Of a stretch of DNA of 64,000 nt, positions 33,345-42,088 are shown piece after piece (position 1 is the stretch's first letter; every line of letters starts with the position of its first letter). The translations under genes and the position numbers were made by a program. This DNA comes from Pseudomonas sp. MWU15-20650 (GTDB taxonomy: Bacteria; Pseudomonadota; Gammaproteobacteria; Pseudomonadales; Pseudomonadaceae), in contig NZ_JALJFG010000031.1 in the NCBI RefSeq assembly GCF_023242475.1, positions 1 through 64,000 of the forward strand, given 5' to 3'. A model generated the notes under the pieces. It ran no database searches and was not told the DNA's origin. It saw only the letters and a list, made by a program, of their open reading frames with translations.

Positions 33345-34961
33345 CTAACCGATTTGTCGGGCAGAGCGACGGATCAGCCCGATGACCGGCAATAACCCAA
33401 CCAGCACAAGGGTCAGCGCGGGCAGAGAAGCCCGCGCCCATTCCCCTTCGCTGGTCATTTCAAAGATGCGTACCGCCAGGGTGTCCCAGCCGAACGGGCG
33501 CATCAGCAGGGTCGCGGGCATTTCCTTGAGCACATCGACAAACACCAGCAGCGCCGCGCTCAGCGTGCCCGGCAGCAACAACGGCAGATACACTTTGCAA
33601 AACAGTCGCGGGCCGCTCACACCCAGGCTACGTGCAGCTTCGGGCAACGACGGGCGGATTTGCGCCAGGCTGCTCTCCAGCGGCCCATAGGCCACCGCCA
33701 GGAAACGCACCAGATACGCCAACACCAATGCCGACAGGCTGCCCAGCAGCAATGGCTTGCCCGCACCACCTAACCACCCGGACAGCGGCACCACCAACTC
33801 GCGATCCAGGTAACTGAACGCCAGCATGATCGACACCGCCAGCACCGAACCGGGCAAGGCATAACCGACATTGGCCAGACTGATACCGGAACGAATCGCC
33901 CGGGTCGGCGCCAGACGGTTGGCAAAGGCCAAGATCAACGCCACGCTGACCGTGATCAGCGCCGCGATGCCGCCCAGATAGAGCGTGTGCACGATCAATC
34001 CCGTATAGCGCTCATCCAGGTCGAAGCGACCGCGCTGCCAGAACCAGGCGACGAGTTGCAGCATGGGGATGACAAAAGCGCAGGCGAACACCAGGCCACA
34101 CCAACTACTGGCCGCCACCGCCTTGCAGCCGCGCAGGTGGTACAGCGCCTTGCCACGCGGGCGCTCGTTGCCAGGGCGGACTGCGCCACGGGCGCGGCGC
34201 TCGCCGTATAACACCAGCATCACCACCAGCAGCAGCAGGCTGGCCAGTTGGGCGGCGCTGGACAGGCTGAAAAAGCCATACCACGTCTTGTAGATGGCCG
34301 TGGTGAAGGTGTCGAAATTGAACACCGAGACGGCACCGAAATCCGCGAGGGTCTCCATCAACGCCAAGGCTACGCCAGCGCCAATCGCAGGCCGTGCCAT
34401 TGGTAACGCCACACGCCAGAACGCCTGCCAGGGTGATTGCCCCAGCACCCGCGCCGCTTCCATCAAGCCTTTGCCCTGGGCCAGAAACGCGGTACGTGCC
34501 AGCAGGTAAACATAGGGATAAAACACCAGCACCAGGACGATGATGACACCGCTGGTGGAACGCACCCTCGGCAAGCGCAGCCCCGTGCCGAACCATTCGC
34601 GCAACAGGGTTTGCACCGGCCCGGCGAAATCCAGCAGGCCCACGAATACGAAGGCCAGCACATAGGCCGGAATCGCAAAGGGCAGCATCAATGCCCAGTC
34701 GAGCCAGCGCCGCCCGGGAAACTCACAAAGGCTGGTCAGCCAGGCCAGGCTCACGCCCAGCAGCGTTACACCGACACCTACACCCAGTACCAGGGTCAAC
34801 GTATTGCCCAGCAGACGGGGCATCTGGGTTTCCCAGAGATGGGACCAGATCGGTTGGTCGATGCTTTGCCAAGACAGCAACAGCACGCTCAGTGGCAGCA
34901 GCACCAAGGCGGCAACGGTGAAGACCGGCAGGTACCAGCGGCATTGGGCGGGGTGGGCCAA
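33345..34961 (-). CDS. Fe3+-type ABC transporter permease (FbpB family, two fused permease domains)
   Basis: This inner-membrane protein of about 538 residues has two permease domains of around six spans each, each with an EAA loop (EAARVLGQSPW in the first half and EAARSLGVSGP in the second). That is the FbpB/AfuB architecture. The first ATG-like options lie inside a REP hairpin, so I choose TTG at 34961, with GAGAG upstream and the product starting before HPAQCRWYLP. It follows the binding-protein gene. No ATPase gene is next to it. Confidence 0.85.
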   Translation of the reverse strand: MAHPAQCRWYLPVFTVAALVLLPLSVLLLSWQSIDQPIWSHLWETQMPRLLGNTLTLVLGVGVGVTLLGVSLAWLTSLCEFPGRRWLDWALMLPFAIPAYVLAFVFVGLLDFAGPVQTLLREWFGTGLRLPRVRSTSGVIIVLVLVFYPYVYLLARTAFLAQGKGLMEAARVLGQSPWQAFWRVALPMARPAIGAGVALALMETLADFGAVSVFNFDTFTTAIYKTWYGFFSLSSAAQLASLLLLVVMLVLYGERRARGAVRPGNERPRGKALYHLRGCKAVAASSWCGLVFACAFVIPMLQLVAWFWQRGRFDLDERYTGLIVHTLYLGGIAALITVSVALILAFANRLAPTRAIRSGISLANVGYALPGSVLAVSIMLAFSYLDRELVVPLSGWLGGAGKPLLLGSLSALVLAYLVRFLAVAYGPLESSLAQIRPSLPEAARSLGVSGPRLFCKVYLPLLLPGTLSAALLVFVDVLKEMPATLLMRPFGWDTLAVRIFEMTSEGEWARASLPALTLVLVGLLPVIGLIRRSARQIG

Positions 34962-35005
34962 GGAAAGGCTCTCTATGAACAGACTATTCGAGACAAACAC
35001 AAAAC

Positions 35006-35037
35006 AATGTGGGAGGGGCTTGCCCCCTCGCACATTT
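35006..35037. repeat. REP-like hairpin between binding protein and permease genes
   Basis: AATGTGGGAGGGG pairs with CCCCCTCGCACATT around a CTTG loop, between the stop of the binding-protein gene and the permease start. It is the same position as the hairpins inside the spu operon and may reduce permease expression. Confidence 0.65.
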
Positions 35038-35059
35038 AGAGCGGTGACAATTTACACAT

Positions 35060-36064
35060 TCAGTTCCAGCCAGCGCGGTCCATCAGGCGGATAGCTTCAG
35101 CCTGGCGCTTGCCCGCCACTTCTACCGGTAGGGTATCCGCCACGAACTTGCCCCAGGTCGCCACCTCCGCCGATGGCGGCACCGCCGGGTTGGCCGGGAA
35201 TTCCTGGTTCACATCGGCAAAGATCTTCTGCGCCTCAGGCGTGGTCATCCACTCCACCAGCGCCTTGGCTGCCTCGGGGTGCGGCGCGTGCTGGGTCAGG
35301 CCGATACCCGACAGGTTCACATGCACGCCACGGTCGCCCTGGTTCGGCCAGAACAGCTTCACTGCCAGGTCCGGCTTCTGCTTGTGCAAGCGCCCGTAGT
35401 AATAGGTGTTGACGATACCGACGTCGCATTGCCCGGCGTTGATGGCTTCCAGCACGGCGATATCGTCGGAGAACACGTCGGTGGACAGGTTATTGACCCA
35501 GCCCTTGACGATCTCTTCGGTCTTGGCCGCACCATGGGTTTCGATCAGGGTGGCGGTCAGCGACTGGTTATAGACCTTCTTTGCCGTGCGCAGGCACAGG
35601 CGGCCTTCCCACTGCTTATCGGCCAAGGCTTCATAGGTGGTCAGGTCACCCGGTTTTACCCGGTCAGTGGAATAGGCAATGGTGCGCGCGCGCAGGCTCA
35701 AGCCGGTCCAGGCGTGGGCCGATGAGCGATATTGCAGAGGGATATTCTTGTCGATGACGGCGGAAGTGAACGGCTGCAGGATGCCCATTTGCTCAGCCTG
35801 CCAGAGGTTGCCGGCGTCGACGGTGAGCAGCAGGTCAGCCGTGGCGTTTTCGCCCTCGGCCTTGATGCGCTGCATCAGTGGGGCTTCCTTGTCGGTGATG
35901 AACTTCACCTGCACGCCCGTTTTCTGGGTGTAGGCGTCAAATACCGGCTTGATCAGCTCGTCGATGCGCGAGGAGTAGACCACGACTTCGTCGGCCGCCT
36001 GCACGGTGGTACTGCCGATAAGAGTGAGTGCCAAGGCAGTCAGGAGGCGCTTGGGTGCCAACAT
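35060..36064 (-). CDS. Periplasmic Fe3+-type binding protein (FbpA family)
   Basis: This 334-residue secreted binding protein has a signal peptide (LLTALALTLIGSTTVQA, then ADEVVVYSSR). The ferric-binding fold is shown by TGVQVKFITDKEAPLMQRI and the tyrosine pair in GIVNTYYYGRLHKQ, which usually holds the metal. Upstream is a CATTTGC/GCAAATG inverted repeat at 36078-36100. Iron as ligand rests on family and the tyrosines; other anion-bound metals are possible. Confidence 0.87.
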   Translation of the reverse strand: MLAPKRLLTALALTLIGSTTVQAADEVVVYSSRIDELIKPVFDAYTQKTGVQVKFITDKEAPLMQRIKAEGENATADLLLTVDAGNLWQAEQMGILQPFTSAVIDKNIPLQYRSSAHAWTGLSLRARTIAYSTDRVKPGDLTTYEALADKQWEGRLCLRTAKKVYNQSLTATLIETHGAAKTEEIVKGWVNNLSTDVFSDDIAVLEAINAGQCDVGIVNTYYYGRLHKQKPDLAVKLFWPNQGDRGVHVNLSGIGLTQHAPHPEAAKALVEWMTTPEAQKIFADVNQEFPANPAVPPSAEVATWGKFVADTLPVEVAGKRQAEAIRLMDRAGWN

Positions 36065-36077
36065 GGGTGCGGTCTCT

Positions 36078-36100
36078 CATTTGCAAAAAGAAGGCAAATG
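36078..36100 (-). promoter_or_regulatory. Inverted repeat just upstream of the FbpA-type gene
   Basis: CATTTGC (36078-36084) and GCAAATG (36094-36100) face each other nine bases apart, starting 13 bases before the ATG. It may be an operator or a leader hairpin overlapping the translation start region. It is not a good match to the Fur consensus. Confidence 0.4.
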
Positions 36101-36115
36101 ATAAGGACTCACATT

Positions 36116-36142
36116 TGGTAACGCTCAGCGGAGGCGTTACCA
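36116..36142 (-). terminator. Hairpin after the ubiI-type gene
   Basis: A 9-bp stem (TGGTAACGC at 36116-36124, GCGTTACCA at 36134-36142) lies 17 bases past the stop of the ubiquinone hydroxylase gene. No T tract follows, so termination efficiency is uncertain. Confidence 0.5.
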
Positions 36143-36159
36143 GATGTTGCACAAGTGCC

Positions 36160-37383
36160 TCAGGGCTTAGCCAGATCCGGCAGATCCCCGCTCAAACCCA
36201 ACGCCTGACGCACAAAAACAGCCTTGGCCTCCGGCATCTGGTCGACCATCTTCAAGCCGGCATTGCGTAGCCAGCGCAAGGGCAACTGATCGGCCTGAAA
36301 CAGCCGTTCAAAGCCCTCCATCGCCGCCATCAACGCCAGGTTATGGGGCATGCGCCGACGCTCGTAACGACTCAAGACCTTCACGTCTGCCAAGCGTTCA
36401 CCGCGCTCGGTCGCCGCCAACAGCGCTTCGGCCAGTACCGCCGCATCAAGGAACCCCAGGTTTACGCCCTGCCCCGCCAACGGATGGATGACATGCGCCG
36501 CATCGCCGATCAATGCCAGCCCCTCGGCGACATAGCGTTTGGCATGGCGCTGGCGCAACGGCACGCAGACACGCGGATCCGCGCTGACCACAGTACCCAG
36601 TCGCCCCTCAAACGCACGCTCCAGTTCCCGGCAGAAGCTTTCATCATCCAGCGCCATGAGGCGTGTGGATTCAGCCGGTGTGGTCGACCAGACAATCGAA
36701 CACCAATCCTCCTGCCCATCACGCACCAACGGCAGGAATGCCAGCGGGCCGGTATCGGTAAAGCGTTGCCACGCGGTGCGCTGGTGCGGCTGGCTGCTGC
36801 GCACGCTGGTAACGATGGCGTTATGCAGGTAATCCCATTCGCGGGTCGCGGTGCCCGTCAGGCGGCGTACGGCGGAGTTGGCGCCGTCGGCGGCGACCAC
36901 CAGCGGTGCACGTAAGGTACGACCATCGGCCAGGGTGAGCAGCCAGTCATCGCCGGAACGGCGCATCTGTTCCAGGCGAGCATTGGCCAGCAAGCCCAGG
37001 TCGCAGTCGTGCAAGCGATCCAGCAAGGCATCCTGGACCACACGGTTTTCGACGATATGCCCAAGGACCTCGGCATGTACGCTGGCCGCCGAAAAGTGGA
37101 TCTGCCCGGTGCCGCTGCCGTCCCAGACCTGCATCTCACCATACGGGCTGGCGCGTCGCCCAACGATGCCGTCCCATACGCCAAGGCGCTCAAGAATGCG
37201 TTGGCTGGCAGCCGACAAAGCACTCACCCGCGGTTCAAATGCCGCATCCGGTTCAAACGGCTTGACGCTCAATGGGCTGCCGTCGAGCAGCAGCACCTGC
37301 AGGCCACTGCCCTGCAACGCCAGCGCCAGGGCGCTTCCGACCATTCCGGCCCCGACAATCAGCACATCTGCGCGCATGTCCAT
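36160..37383 (-). CDS. ubiI: Ubiquinone biosynthesis FAD-dependent hydroxylase (UbiI/VisC type)
   Basis: This 407-residue flavoprotein monooxygenase is expected to hydroxylate the ubiquinone ring. It has the FAD-binding GxGxxG in LIVGAGMVGSALALAL, the central DG-type region VVAADGANSAVRR, and GDAAHVIHPLAGQGVNLGF near residue 300. It is the last gene of the ygfB-pepP-ubiH block. Which ring position it modifies (C5 in E. coli UbiI) is inferred by synteny. Confidence 0.88.
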   Translation of the reverse strand: MDMRADVLIVGAGMVGSALALALQGSGLQVLLLDGSPLSVKPFEPDAAFEPRVSALSAASQRILERLGVWDGIVGRRASPYGEMQVWDGSGTGQIHFSAASVHAEVLGHIVENRVVQDALLDRLHDCDLGLLANARLEQMRRSGDDWLLTLADGRTLRAPLVVAADGANSAVRRLTGTATREWDYLHNAIVTSVRSSQPHQRTAWQRFTDTGPLAFLPLVRDGQEDWCSIVWSTTPAESTRLMALDDESFCRELERAFEGRLGTVVSADPRVCVPLRQRHAKRYVAEGLALIGDAAHVIHPLAGQGVNLGFLDAAVLAEALLAATERGERLADVKVLSRYERRRMPHNLALMAAMEGFERLFQADQLPLRWLRNAGLKMVDQMPEAKAVFVRQALGLSGDLPDLAKP

Positions 37384-37438
37384 GCTTTAAGCCTTGTCTC
37401 GTGTGCGGCACAGGCCGCGAATTAAGTATTGGGCAGTC

Positions 37439-38626
37439 TCAAACATCGGGGCGCGTGCCCAGGCCCATCGCCTGACGAGCGAACCAGCGTTTGGCCGGTG
37501 GTAACAGGTCCAGGCCAAGCAAGCCCATGTTTCGGCCCAGTGCCACCAACGGCTGGGCACTGCCAAACAGGCGCGTCACCTGATCGGAGAAGCCCACGGT
37601 GAGTTGCTGGTCCAGGCGCTGGCGTTCGCGATAGCTTTGCAAGGTCGCCAGGTCACCCGGCACTTGCGGCCCGGCCAGCAAGGCTTCGGCCAAGGCATTG
37701 GCATCGCGCAGGGAGAGGTTGAAACCCTGCCCGGCAATCGGATGCAGGCTATGGGCCGCATTACCGAGGATCGCCAGGTGCGAGCGCACTTGCTCTTCCG
37801 CTTCCACCAGGGTCAGCGGATACAGATGGCGCGCGCCCACTTGCTTCAAGGTCCCCAGGCGATAACCGAACACGCTCTGCAATTCACTCAAGAAACTGCG
37901 TTCATCCAGACTGGCCAGGCGCTGGGCGTCCATGCCAATACGGGTCCAGACCAGTGCGCAGCGGTTGTCCGGCAGCGGCAACAACGCCATCGGGCCTTCA
38001 TCGGTAAAGCGCTCGAAGGCTTCGCCATTGTGGGCTTCGCTGGGGGTGATGTTGGCGATCAACGCGCTCTGGTTGTAAGGCCGGGTTTTCACGCCGATAC
38101 CCAGTTGCTCGCGCAGGCCGGAACGGCCGCCATCAGCCAGTACCGCCAGGTCGCATTCCAGCACGGTTTCATCGTTGAGGGTCAGGCGGTAGCCATCGGG
38201 CAGCGGCTCCATGCGCGTGACTTCTGCCGGGCAGCGCCAGCTCACCACGTCCTTGTCCAAGCCTTGCCACAGGCATTGGCCGAGCCAGGCGTTTTCCACC
38301 ACATAGCCCAGGGCCGGCACGCCTTCCTCCATCGCAGACAAACGTGCGGTGGAAAAGCGCCCACGGTCCGACACATGAATCTGCTTGATGGGCTCGGCGC
38401 GGTGGGAAATGGCCTGCCACAGGCCCAGCCGCTGGTAAATCTGGCGGGCGCCAAACGACAGCGCCGAAGAGCGCGCGTCGTAGCTTGGCTGGTAGCTGTC
38501 ACCCGGTGCAAACGGTTCGATCAGCACGATCTTCCAGCCCCGTGCCTTGGCCCCGGCCTGCAATGCCAGCGCCAGGCTGGCGCCCACCAGGCCACCGCCG
38601 ATAATCGCCAGGTTGACCCGGCTCAT
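37439..38626 (-). CDS. ubiH: 2-octaprenyl-6-methoxyphenol hydroxylase (UbiH)
   Basis: This 395-residue flavoprotein is a paralogue of the next gene and has IIGGGLVGASLALAL at the N-terminus. It carries GNAAHSLHPIAGQGFNLSLRD instead of the usual GDAAH; UbiH proteins typically have this Asn variant, which supports the assignment. The ATG overlaps the pepP stop by four bases. A gap of about 55 bases separates it from the ubiI-type gene. Confidence 0.9.
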   Translation of the reverse strand: MSRVNLAIIGGGLVGASLALALQAGAKARGWKIVLIEPFAPGDSYQPSYDARSSALSFGARQIYQRLGLWQAISHRAEPIKQIHVSDRGRFSTARLSAMEEGVPALGYVVENAWLGQCLWQGLDKDVVSWRCPAEVTRMEPLPDGYRLTLNDETVLECDLAVLADGGRSGLREQLGIGVKTRPYNQSALIANITPSEAHNGEAFERFTDEGPMALLPLPDNRCALVWTRIGMDAQRLASLDERSFLSELQSVFGYRLGTLKQVGARHLYPLTLVEAEEQVRSHLAILGNAAHSLHPIAGQGFNLSLRDANALAEALLAGPQVPGDLATLQSYRERQRLDQQLTVGFSDQVTRLFGSAQPLVALGRNMGLLGLDLLPPAKRWFARQAMGLGTRPDV

Positions 38627-39945
38627 CGGGCAGCCGCCATCAGCGCTTCGATCTCGGCAACGGTCTTGGGCACGCCACCGGTCAGAATTTCACAGCCTTG
38701 CTTGGTCACTACCACGTCGTCCTCGATGCGTACGCCAATGCCACGCCATTTCTTTGCCACGTTCTGGTTATCCGGCGAAATGTAGATTCCCGGCTCCACG
38801 GTCAAGGCCATGCCGACTTCCAGCACACGCCATTCACCGCCGACCTTGTACTCGCCCACGTCATGCACATCCATGCCCAGCCAATGGCCAGCGCGGTGCA
38901 TATAGAAGGCGCGGTAGGCTTCGCTGGCAATCAACTCGTCAATATCACCTTGCAGCAACCCCAGCTTCACCAACCCGGCAGTGATGACCTGCACGGTCGC
39001 CTCATGCGCCTGGTTCCAATGCTTGTTCGGCGCGATCTGCTCGAAGGCGGCTTCCTGAGAAGCCAGCACAATCTCGTAGATCGCCTTTTGCTCAGGCGAG
39101 AACTTGCCGTTGACCGGCCAGGTGCGGGTGATGTCGCTGGCGTAGCAGTCGATCTCACAACCGGCGTCAATCAGTACCAGGTCGCCGTCCTTGAGCAACG
39201 CGTCATTCTGTTGGTAATGCAGGATGCAGCTGTTGCGTCCGGCGGCGACGATAGAGCCATAGGCCGGCATTTTCGCACCGCCCTTGCGGAATTCGTAATC
39301 GAGCTCCGCCTCCAGGCTGAACTCATGCAAGCCGGCACGGCTGGCCTGCATCGCCCGTACATGGGCAGCACAGGAAATTCGCGCGGCCTCGCGCATCACC
39401 TTCACTTCTGCCGCCGATTTATACAGGCGCATATCGTGAAGCAGGTGATCCAGGGCAACGAATTCGTTCGGCGGCTGGGCACCGAGGTGCGCCTTAGAGC
39501 GGATCACGTTGATCCACTCCATCAAGTGCCGGTCGAACTCGGCGTTACTGCCCATGGCCGAATACACCCGGTCGCGACCTTCGATCAGGCCGGGCAGGAT
39601 GTCGTCGATATCGGTGATAGGGAACGCATCATCAGCGCCAAAGTCACGGATCGCGCCTTCAGTGCCGGCGCGCAGGCCGTCCCACAATTCGCGCTCGGCA
39701 TTGCGTTCGCGACAGAACAGCACGTACTCGCCATGCTGGCGACCAGGCATCAGCACGATCACCGCTTCCGGCTCGGGAAAACCGCTCAGGTACTGGAAGT
39801 CGCTATCCTGGCGATAGACGTGCTCCACGTCACGGTTGCGGATCGCCACGGCGGCGGCCGGCAGGATCGCGATGCTGTTGGGTTCCATCTGCGCCATGAG
39901 CGCCTTGCGGCGACGGGTGTATTCCGCTTTCGGGATATGAATCAT
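38623..39945 (-). CDS. pepP: Xaa-Pro aminopeptidase (PepP)
   Basis: This 440-residue M24 metallopeptidase removes N-terminal residues before proline. The di-metal ligands are visible in LIDAGCEIDCYASDITRT, MHRAGHWLGMDVHD, TVEPGIYISP and GVRIEDDVV. It lies between ygfB and ubiH, as in E. coli, 20 bases after ygfB. The ATG follows a purine-rich stretch. Confidence 0.95.
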   Translation of the reverse strand: MIHIPKAEYTRRRKALMAQMEPNSIAILPAAAVAIRNRDVEHVYRQDSDFQYLSGFPEPEAVIVLMPGRQHGEYVLFCRERNAERELWDGLRAGTEGAIRDFGADDAFPITDIDDILPGLIEGRDRVYSAMGSNAEFDRHLMEWINVIRSKAHLGAQPPNEFVALDHLLHDMRLYKSAAEVKVMREAARISCAAHVRAMQASRAGLHEFSLEAELDYEFRKGGAKMPAYGSIVAAGRNSCILHYQQNDALLKDGDLVLIDAGCEIDCYASDITRTWPVNGKFSPEQKAIYEIVLASQEAAFEQIAPNKHWNQAHEATVQVITAGLVKLGLLQGDIDELIASEAYRAFYMHRAGHWLGMDVHDVGEYKVGGEWRVLEVGMALTVEPGIYISPDNQNVAKKWRGIGVRIEDDVVVTKQGCEILTGGVPKTVAEIEALMAAAR

Positions 39946-39965
39946 GGGCAGATGGGTTTCCTTTT

Positions 39966-40523
39966 TCAGTGCAACGATGGCTTGGCTGCGGCCGGCTCAG
40001 CGGACTTCTTGGTCTCGGTGAACAGCAGCAGCGGCGCGACGCGCAGGTACTCCATGACTTCCATGTAGTCGCCTTCGCCGTCTTCGGACTCTTCCAGGGC
40101 ATCTTGCACCTGAGAGATGGCCGCCAGATCCTGCAGCACTTCCTTGGCGTCGGTGCTCAGTTCCAGGCCACCGGCGTTCACGCCAAAGCCGTGAAGGAAA
40201 CCCTGGCACCATTGGCCCAGCGCGGCAGCACGCTCGGTCAGCGGGGCGTCGTCGGTCGGCAGTAGCAGCACCACGGTGACGTCATCACCGGTGAGTTCAC
40301 CCTTGACCATCTCTTGCAGGCCGATCAACGCGTTGCGCACGTTCTCGGTCGGTTCGGTTTCCAGCAGCTCGGCCACATCAGCCAGCCAGTTGTCGGCGTC
40401 AAAGCCCACACCGGTGCAACTGCGGCCCAACAACACACCGTGCAGTTCGGCAGGCGAGCAAGGATGACCACTGGAGCTCAGCAGTTTGGAAAAAGCGTCG
40501 TACGGGGAGTTCTGAATAGGCAT
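39966..40523 (-). CDS. ygfB: UPF0149 (YgfB) family protein
   Basis: This 185-residue helical protein starts the ygfB-pepP-ubiH-ubiI run. Family landmarks are SSGHPCSPAELHGVLLGRSCTG near the start, GQWCQGFLHGFG in the middle and the acidic EESEDGEGDYMEVMEYLR near the C-terminus. In P. aeruginosa, YgfB has been linked to repression of alpA and ampDh3 expression; whether this holds here is unknown. Confidence 0.9.
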   Translation of the reverse strand: MPIQNSPYDAFSKLLSSSGHPCSPAELHGVLLGRSCTGVGFDADNWLADVAELLETEPTENVRNALIGLQEMVKGELTGDDVTVVLLLPTDDAPLTERAAALGQWCQGFLHGFGVNAGGLELSTDAKEVLQDLAAISQVQDALEESEDGEGDYMEVMEYLRVAPLLLFTETKKSAEPAAAKPSLH

Positions 40524-40661
40524 GGTGAGCTAGGCGCCAGACGGCGCAATGTCTAGAATGGAGCGTTGTATCCTAGCACCGGCAGACGCACCAAGACTAT
40601 CGAGGGCGTCAGATCGTTTATCCTGCAGTTGCCATTCATCAGACAAATCCAGTGGAACCCA

Positions 40662-40871
40662 ATGGAAGACACCGACCTGCAAGCGCTGATGGCCAGACTC
40701 GAACTGCTAATTGATCGGGTCGAGCAACTTAAGAGCCAAAACGGACTCCTATTAGCTCAGGAAAAGACCTGGCGCGAGGAACGCGCTCACCTCATTGAAA
40801 AAAACGAAATCGCCCGGCGTAAGGTCGAATCGATGATTTCGCGCCTGAAGGCCCTGGAGCAAGACTCATGA
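40662..40871 (+). CDS. Small coiled-coil protein (TIGR02449-type) before zapA
   Basis: This 69-residue protein is almost entirely a heptad coiled coil (LMARLELLIDRVEQLKSQNG and onward). The ATG at 40662 has GTGGA upstream; longer frames start in the ygfB promoter. Its stop overlaps the zapA ATG (ATGA), implying coupled translation. Coiled-coil shape and position suggest a partner in Z-ring assembly comparable to ZapB, but this is inference. Confidence 0.8.
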   Translation: MEDTDLQALMARLELLIDRVEQLKSQNGLLLAQEKTWREERAHLIEKNEIARRKVESMISRLKALEQDS

Positions 40872-41185
40872 GTTCAAGCAATAGCGTTACCGTGCAGATC
40901 CTCGACAAAGAATATTCGATCATCTGCCCCCAGGAAGAACGTAGCAACCTGGTGAGTGCTGCCCGCTACCTGGATGGCAAGATGCGTGAAATCCGTAGCA
41001 GCGGCAAAGTCATCGGCGCCGACCGCATCGCCGTGATGGCCGCGCTGAATATCACCCACGACCTGCTGCATAAGCAGGAACGACCTGACGTGCAGGCCAG
41101 CGGCTCAACGCGTGAGCAAGTGCGTGACCTGCTGGAACGCGTGGACCTGGTGCTTTCCACCGACTCAGACGCACCCAAGGGCTGA
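40868..41185 (+). CDS. zapA: Cell division protein ZapA
   Basis: This 105-residue cytoplasmic protein bundles FtsZ filaments. The N-terminal head VTVQILDKEYSIICPQEERSN and the helix LVSAARYLDGKMREIRSSGK are typical; a C-terminal coiled coil follows. It is part of the conserved zapA-6S RNA-5-FCL order. Transcription probably continues into, or is followed by, the 6S RNA gene. Confidence 0.93.
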   Translation: MSSSNSVTVQILDKEYSIICPQEERSNLVSAARYLDGKMREIRSSGKVIGADRIAVMAALNITHDLLHKQERPDVQASGSTREQVRDLLERVDLVLSTDSDAPKG

Positions 41186-41204
41186 TTGCCGAGACGGTTT
41201 AAGG

Positions 41205-41210
41205 TATACT
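41205..41210 (+). promoter_or_regulatory. -10 element of the 6S RNA promoter
   Basis: TATACT at 41205-41210 lies about seven bases before the expected 5' end of 6S RNA. A clear -35 at 17-base spacing is not seen. Confidence 0.6.
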
Positions 41211-41216
41211 CGCCCC

Positions 41217-41399
41217 ACTCCCTGGCGTGTTTGCCAGTCGGCGATGTCCCTGAGCCGATTCGCACTACCCTGGAAGTTGCACGTTGGGCTGGTGTGCATG
41301 TCCGCTAGACGGAAAGCCTTAAAGCCTACTGCTTCTTCCACCTTGAACTTTCGGGTTCAAGGGCTAAGTCGACAGCGGCTCTGTCGGGGAGCCTGAATT
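41217..41399 (+). ncRNA. ssrS: 6S RNA
   Basis: The 183 bases between zapA and the 5-FCL gene have the known Pseudomonas 6S RNA features: CCCTGGCGTGTTTGCCAG near the 5' end, GTCCCTGAGCCGATT in the 5' strand, and CTTGAACTTTCGGGTTCAAG as a hairpin near the 3' end. Synteny is exact. The RNA folds into a long duplex with a central bubble and binds sigma-70 RNA polymerase in stationary phase. Ends are approximate to within about five bases. Confidence 0.9.
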
Positions 41400-41407
41400 C
41401 CCAAACT

Positions 41408-41437
41408 CAATGCCAGTCCCAGGACTGGCATTGTTTT
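41408..41437 (+). terminator. Hairpin between 6S RNA and the 5-FCL gene
   Basis: A perfect 12-bp stem (CAATGCCAGTCC and GGACTGGCATTG) is followed by four T residues. It can end the 6S precursor. The first possible ATG of the next gene directly follows this T run. Confidence 0.75.
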
Positions 41438-41452
41438 ATGAGCCGAAAAGCC

Positions 41453-42082
41453 ATGACCGAACCTGCGCCGCTTTCCCGTCCGCAACTTCGACGCATGTTG
41501 CGCAAAGCCCGTCGAGCCCTCACGCCGACCGAACAGCGCCAAGCCGCCCTGGGCTTGTATCGGCAACTGGCACAGCACCCGCTGTTTCGCCGAGCCAAAC
41601 ACATCTCTTTATACCTGCCGACAGACGGCGAAATCGATCCGCGCCTGCTGCTGCGTGCGGCACAGCGACGGGGCAAGGCCACTTACCTTCCCGTGCTCAG
41701 TGCCTGGCCGCGCACCAAGATGGTGTTCCAACGCGTGCGACCTGGGGATAAGTTGTTGCCCAACCGCTTTCGTATTCTTGAGCCACGCGTGAATGCCCAC
41801 CAGCAACGCAAAGTGTGGGCGCTGGACCTGGTGTTATTGCCGCTGGTGGGGTTCGATGAAGCCGGTGGACGCCTGGGCATGGGCGGCGGGTTTTACGACC
41901 GCAGCCTGGCCTACCTCGCACGGCGCCAGAACTGGCGCAAGCCGACGTTACTGGGGCTGGCCCATGAATGTCAGAAGGTCGACCGCTTGGCGCAAGCGAG
42001 CTGGGACGTGCCGCTGGCAGGCACTGTCACCGATAAGCAGTGGTATGTCGCAGAAACGTCGCCGGAGCCAGCGACGCCTTGA
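41453..42082 (+). CDS. 5-formyltetrahydrofolate cyclo-ligase
   Basis: This 209-residue enzyme converts 5-formyl-THF to 5,10-methenyl-THF with ATP. LYLPTDGEIDPRLLL and the signature GRLGMGGGFYDRSLAYL are present. Two ATGs compete: 41438 touches the preceding hairpin, and 41453 begins the typical MTEPAPLSRP. I prefer the second. Neither has a strong ribosome-binding site. The zapA-6S-5-FCL order is shared with many gammaproteobacteria. Confidence 0.9.
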   Translation: MTEPAPLSRPQLRRMLRKARRALTPTEQRQAALGLYRQLAQHPLFRRAKHISLYLPTDGEIDPRLLLRAAQRRGKATYLPVLSAWPRTKMVFQRVRPGDKLLPNRFRILEPRVNAHQQRKVWALDLVLLPLVGFDEAGGRLGMGGGFYDRSLAYLARRQNWRKPTLLGLAHECQKVDRLAQASWDVPLAGTVTDKQWYVAETSPEPATP

Positions 42083-42088
42083 AGCCAA

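Noticed and set aside
36078..36110. Fur box before the FbpA-type gene
   Set aside because: The inverted repeat CATTTGC/GCAAATG does not fit the GATAATGATAATCATTATC pattern well enough.
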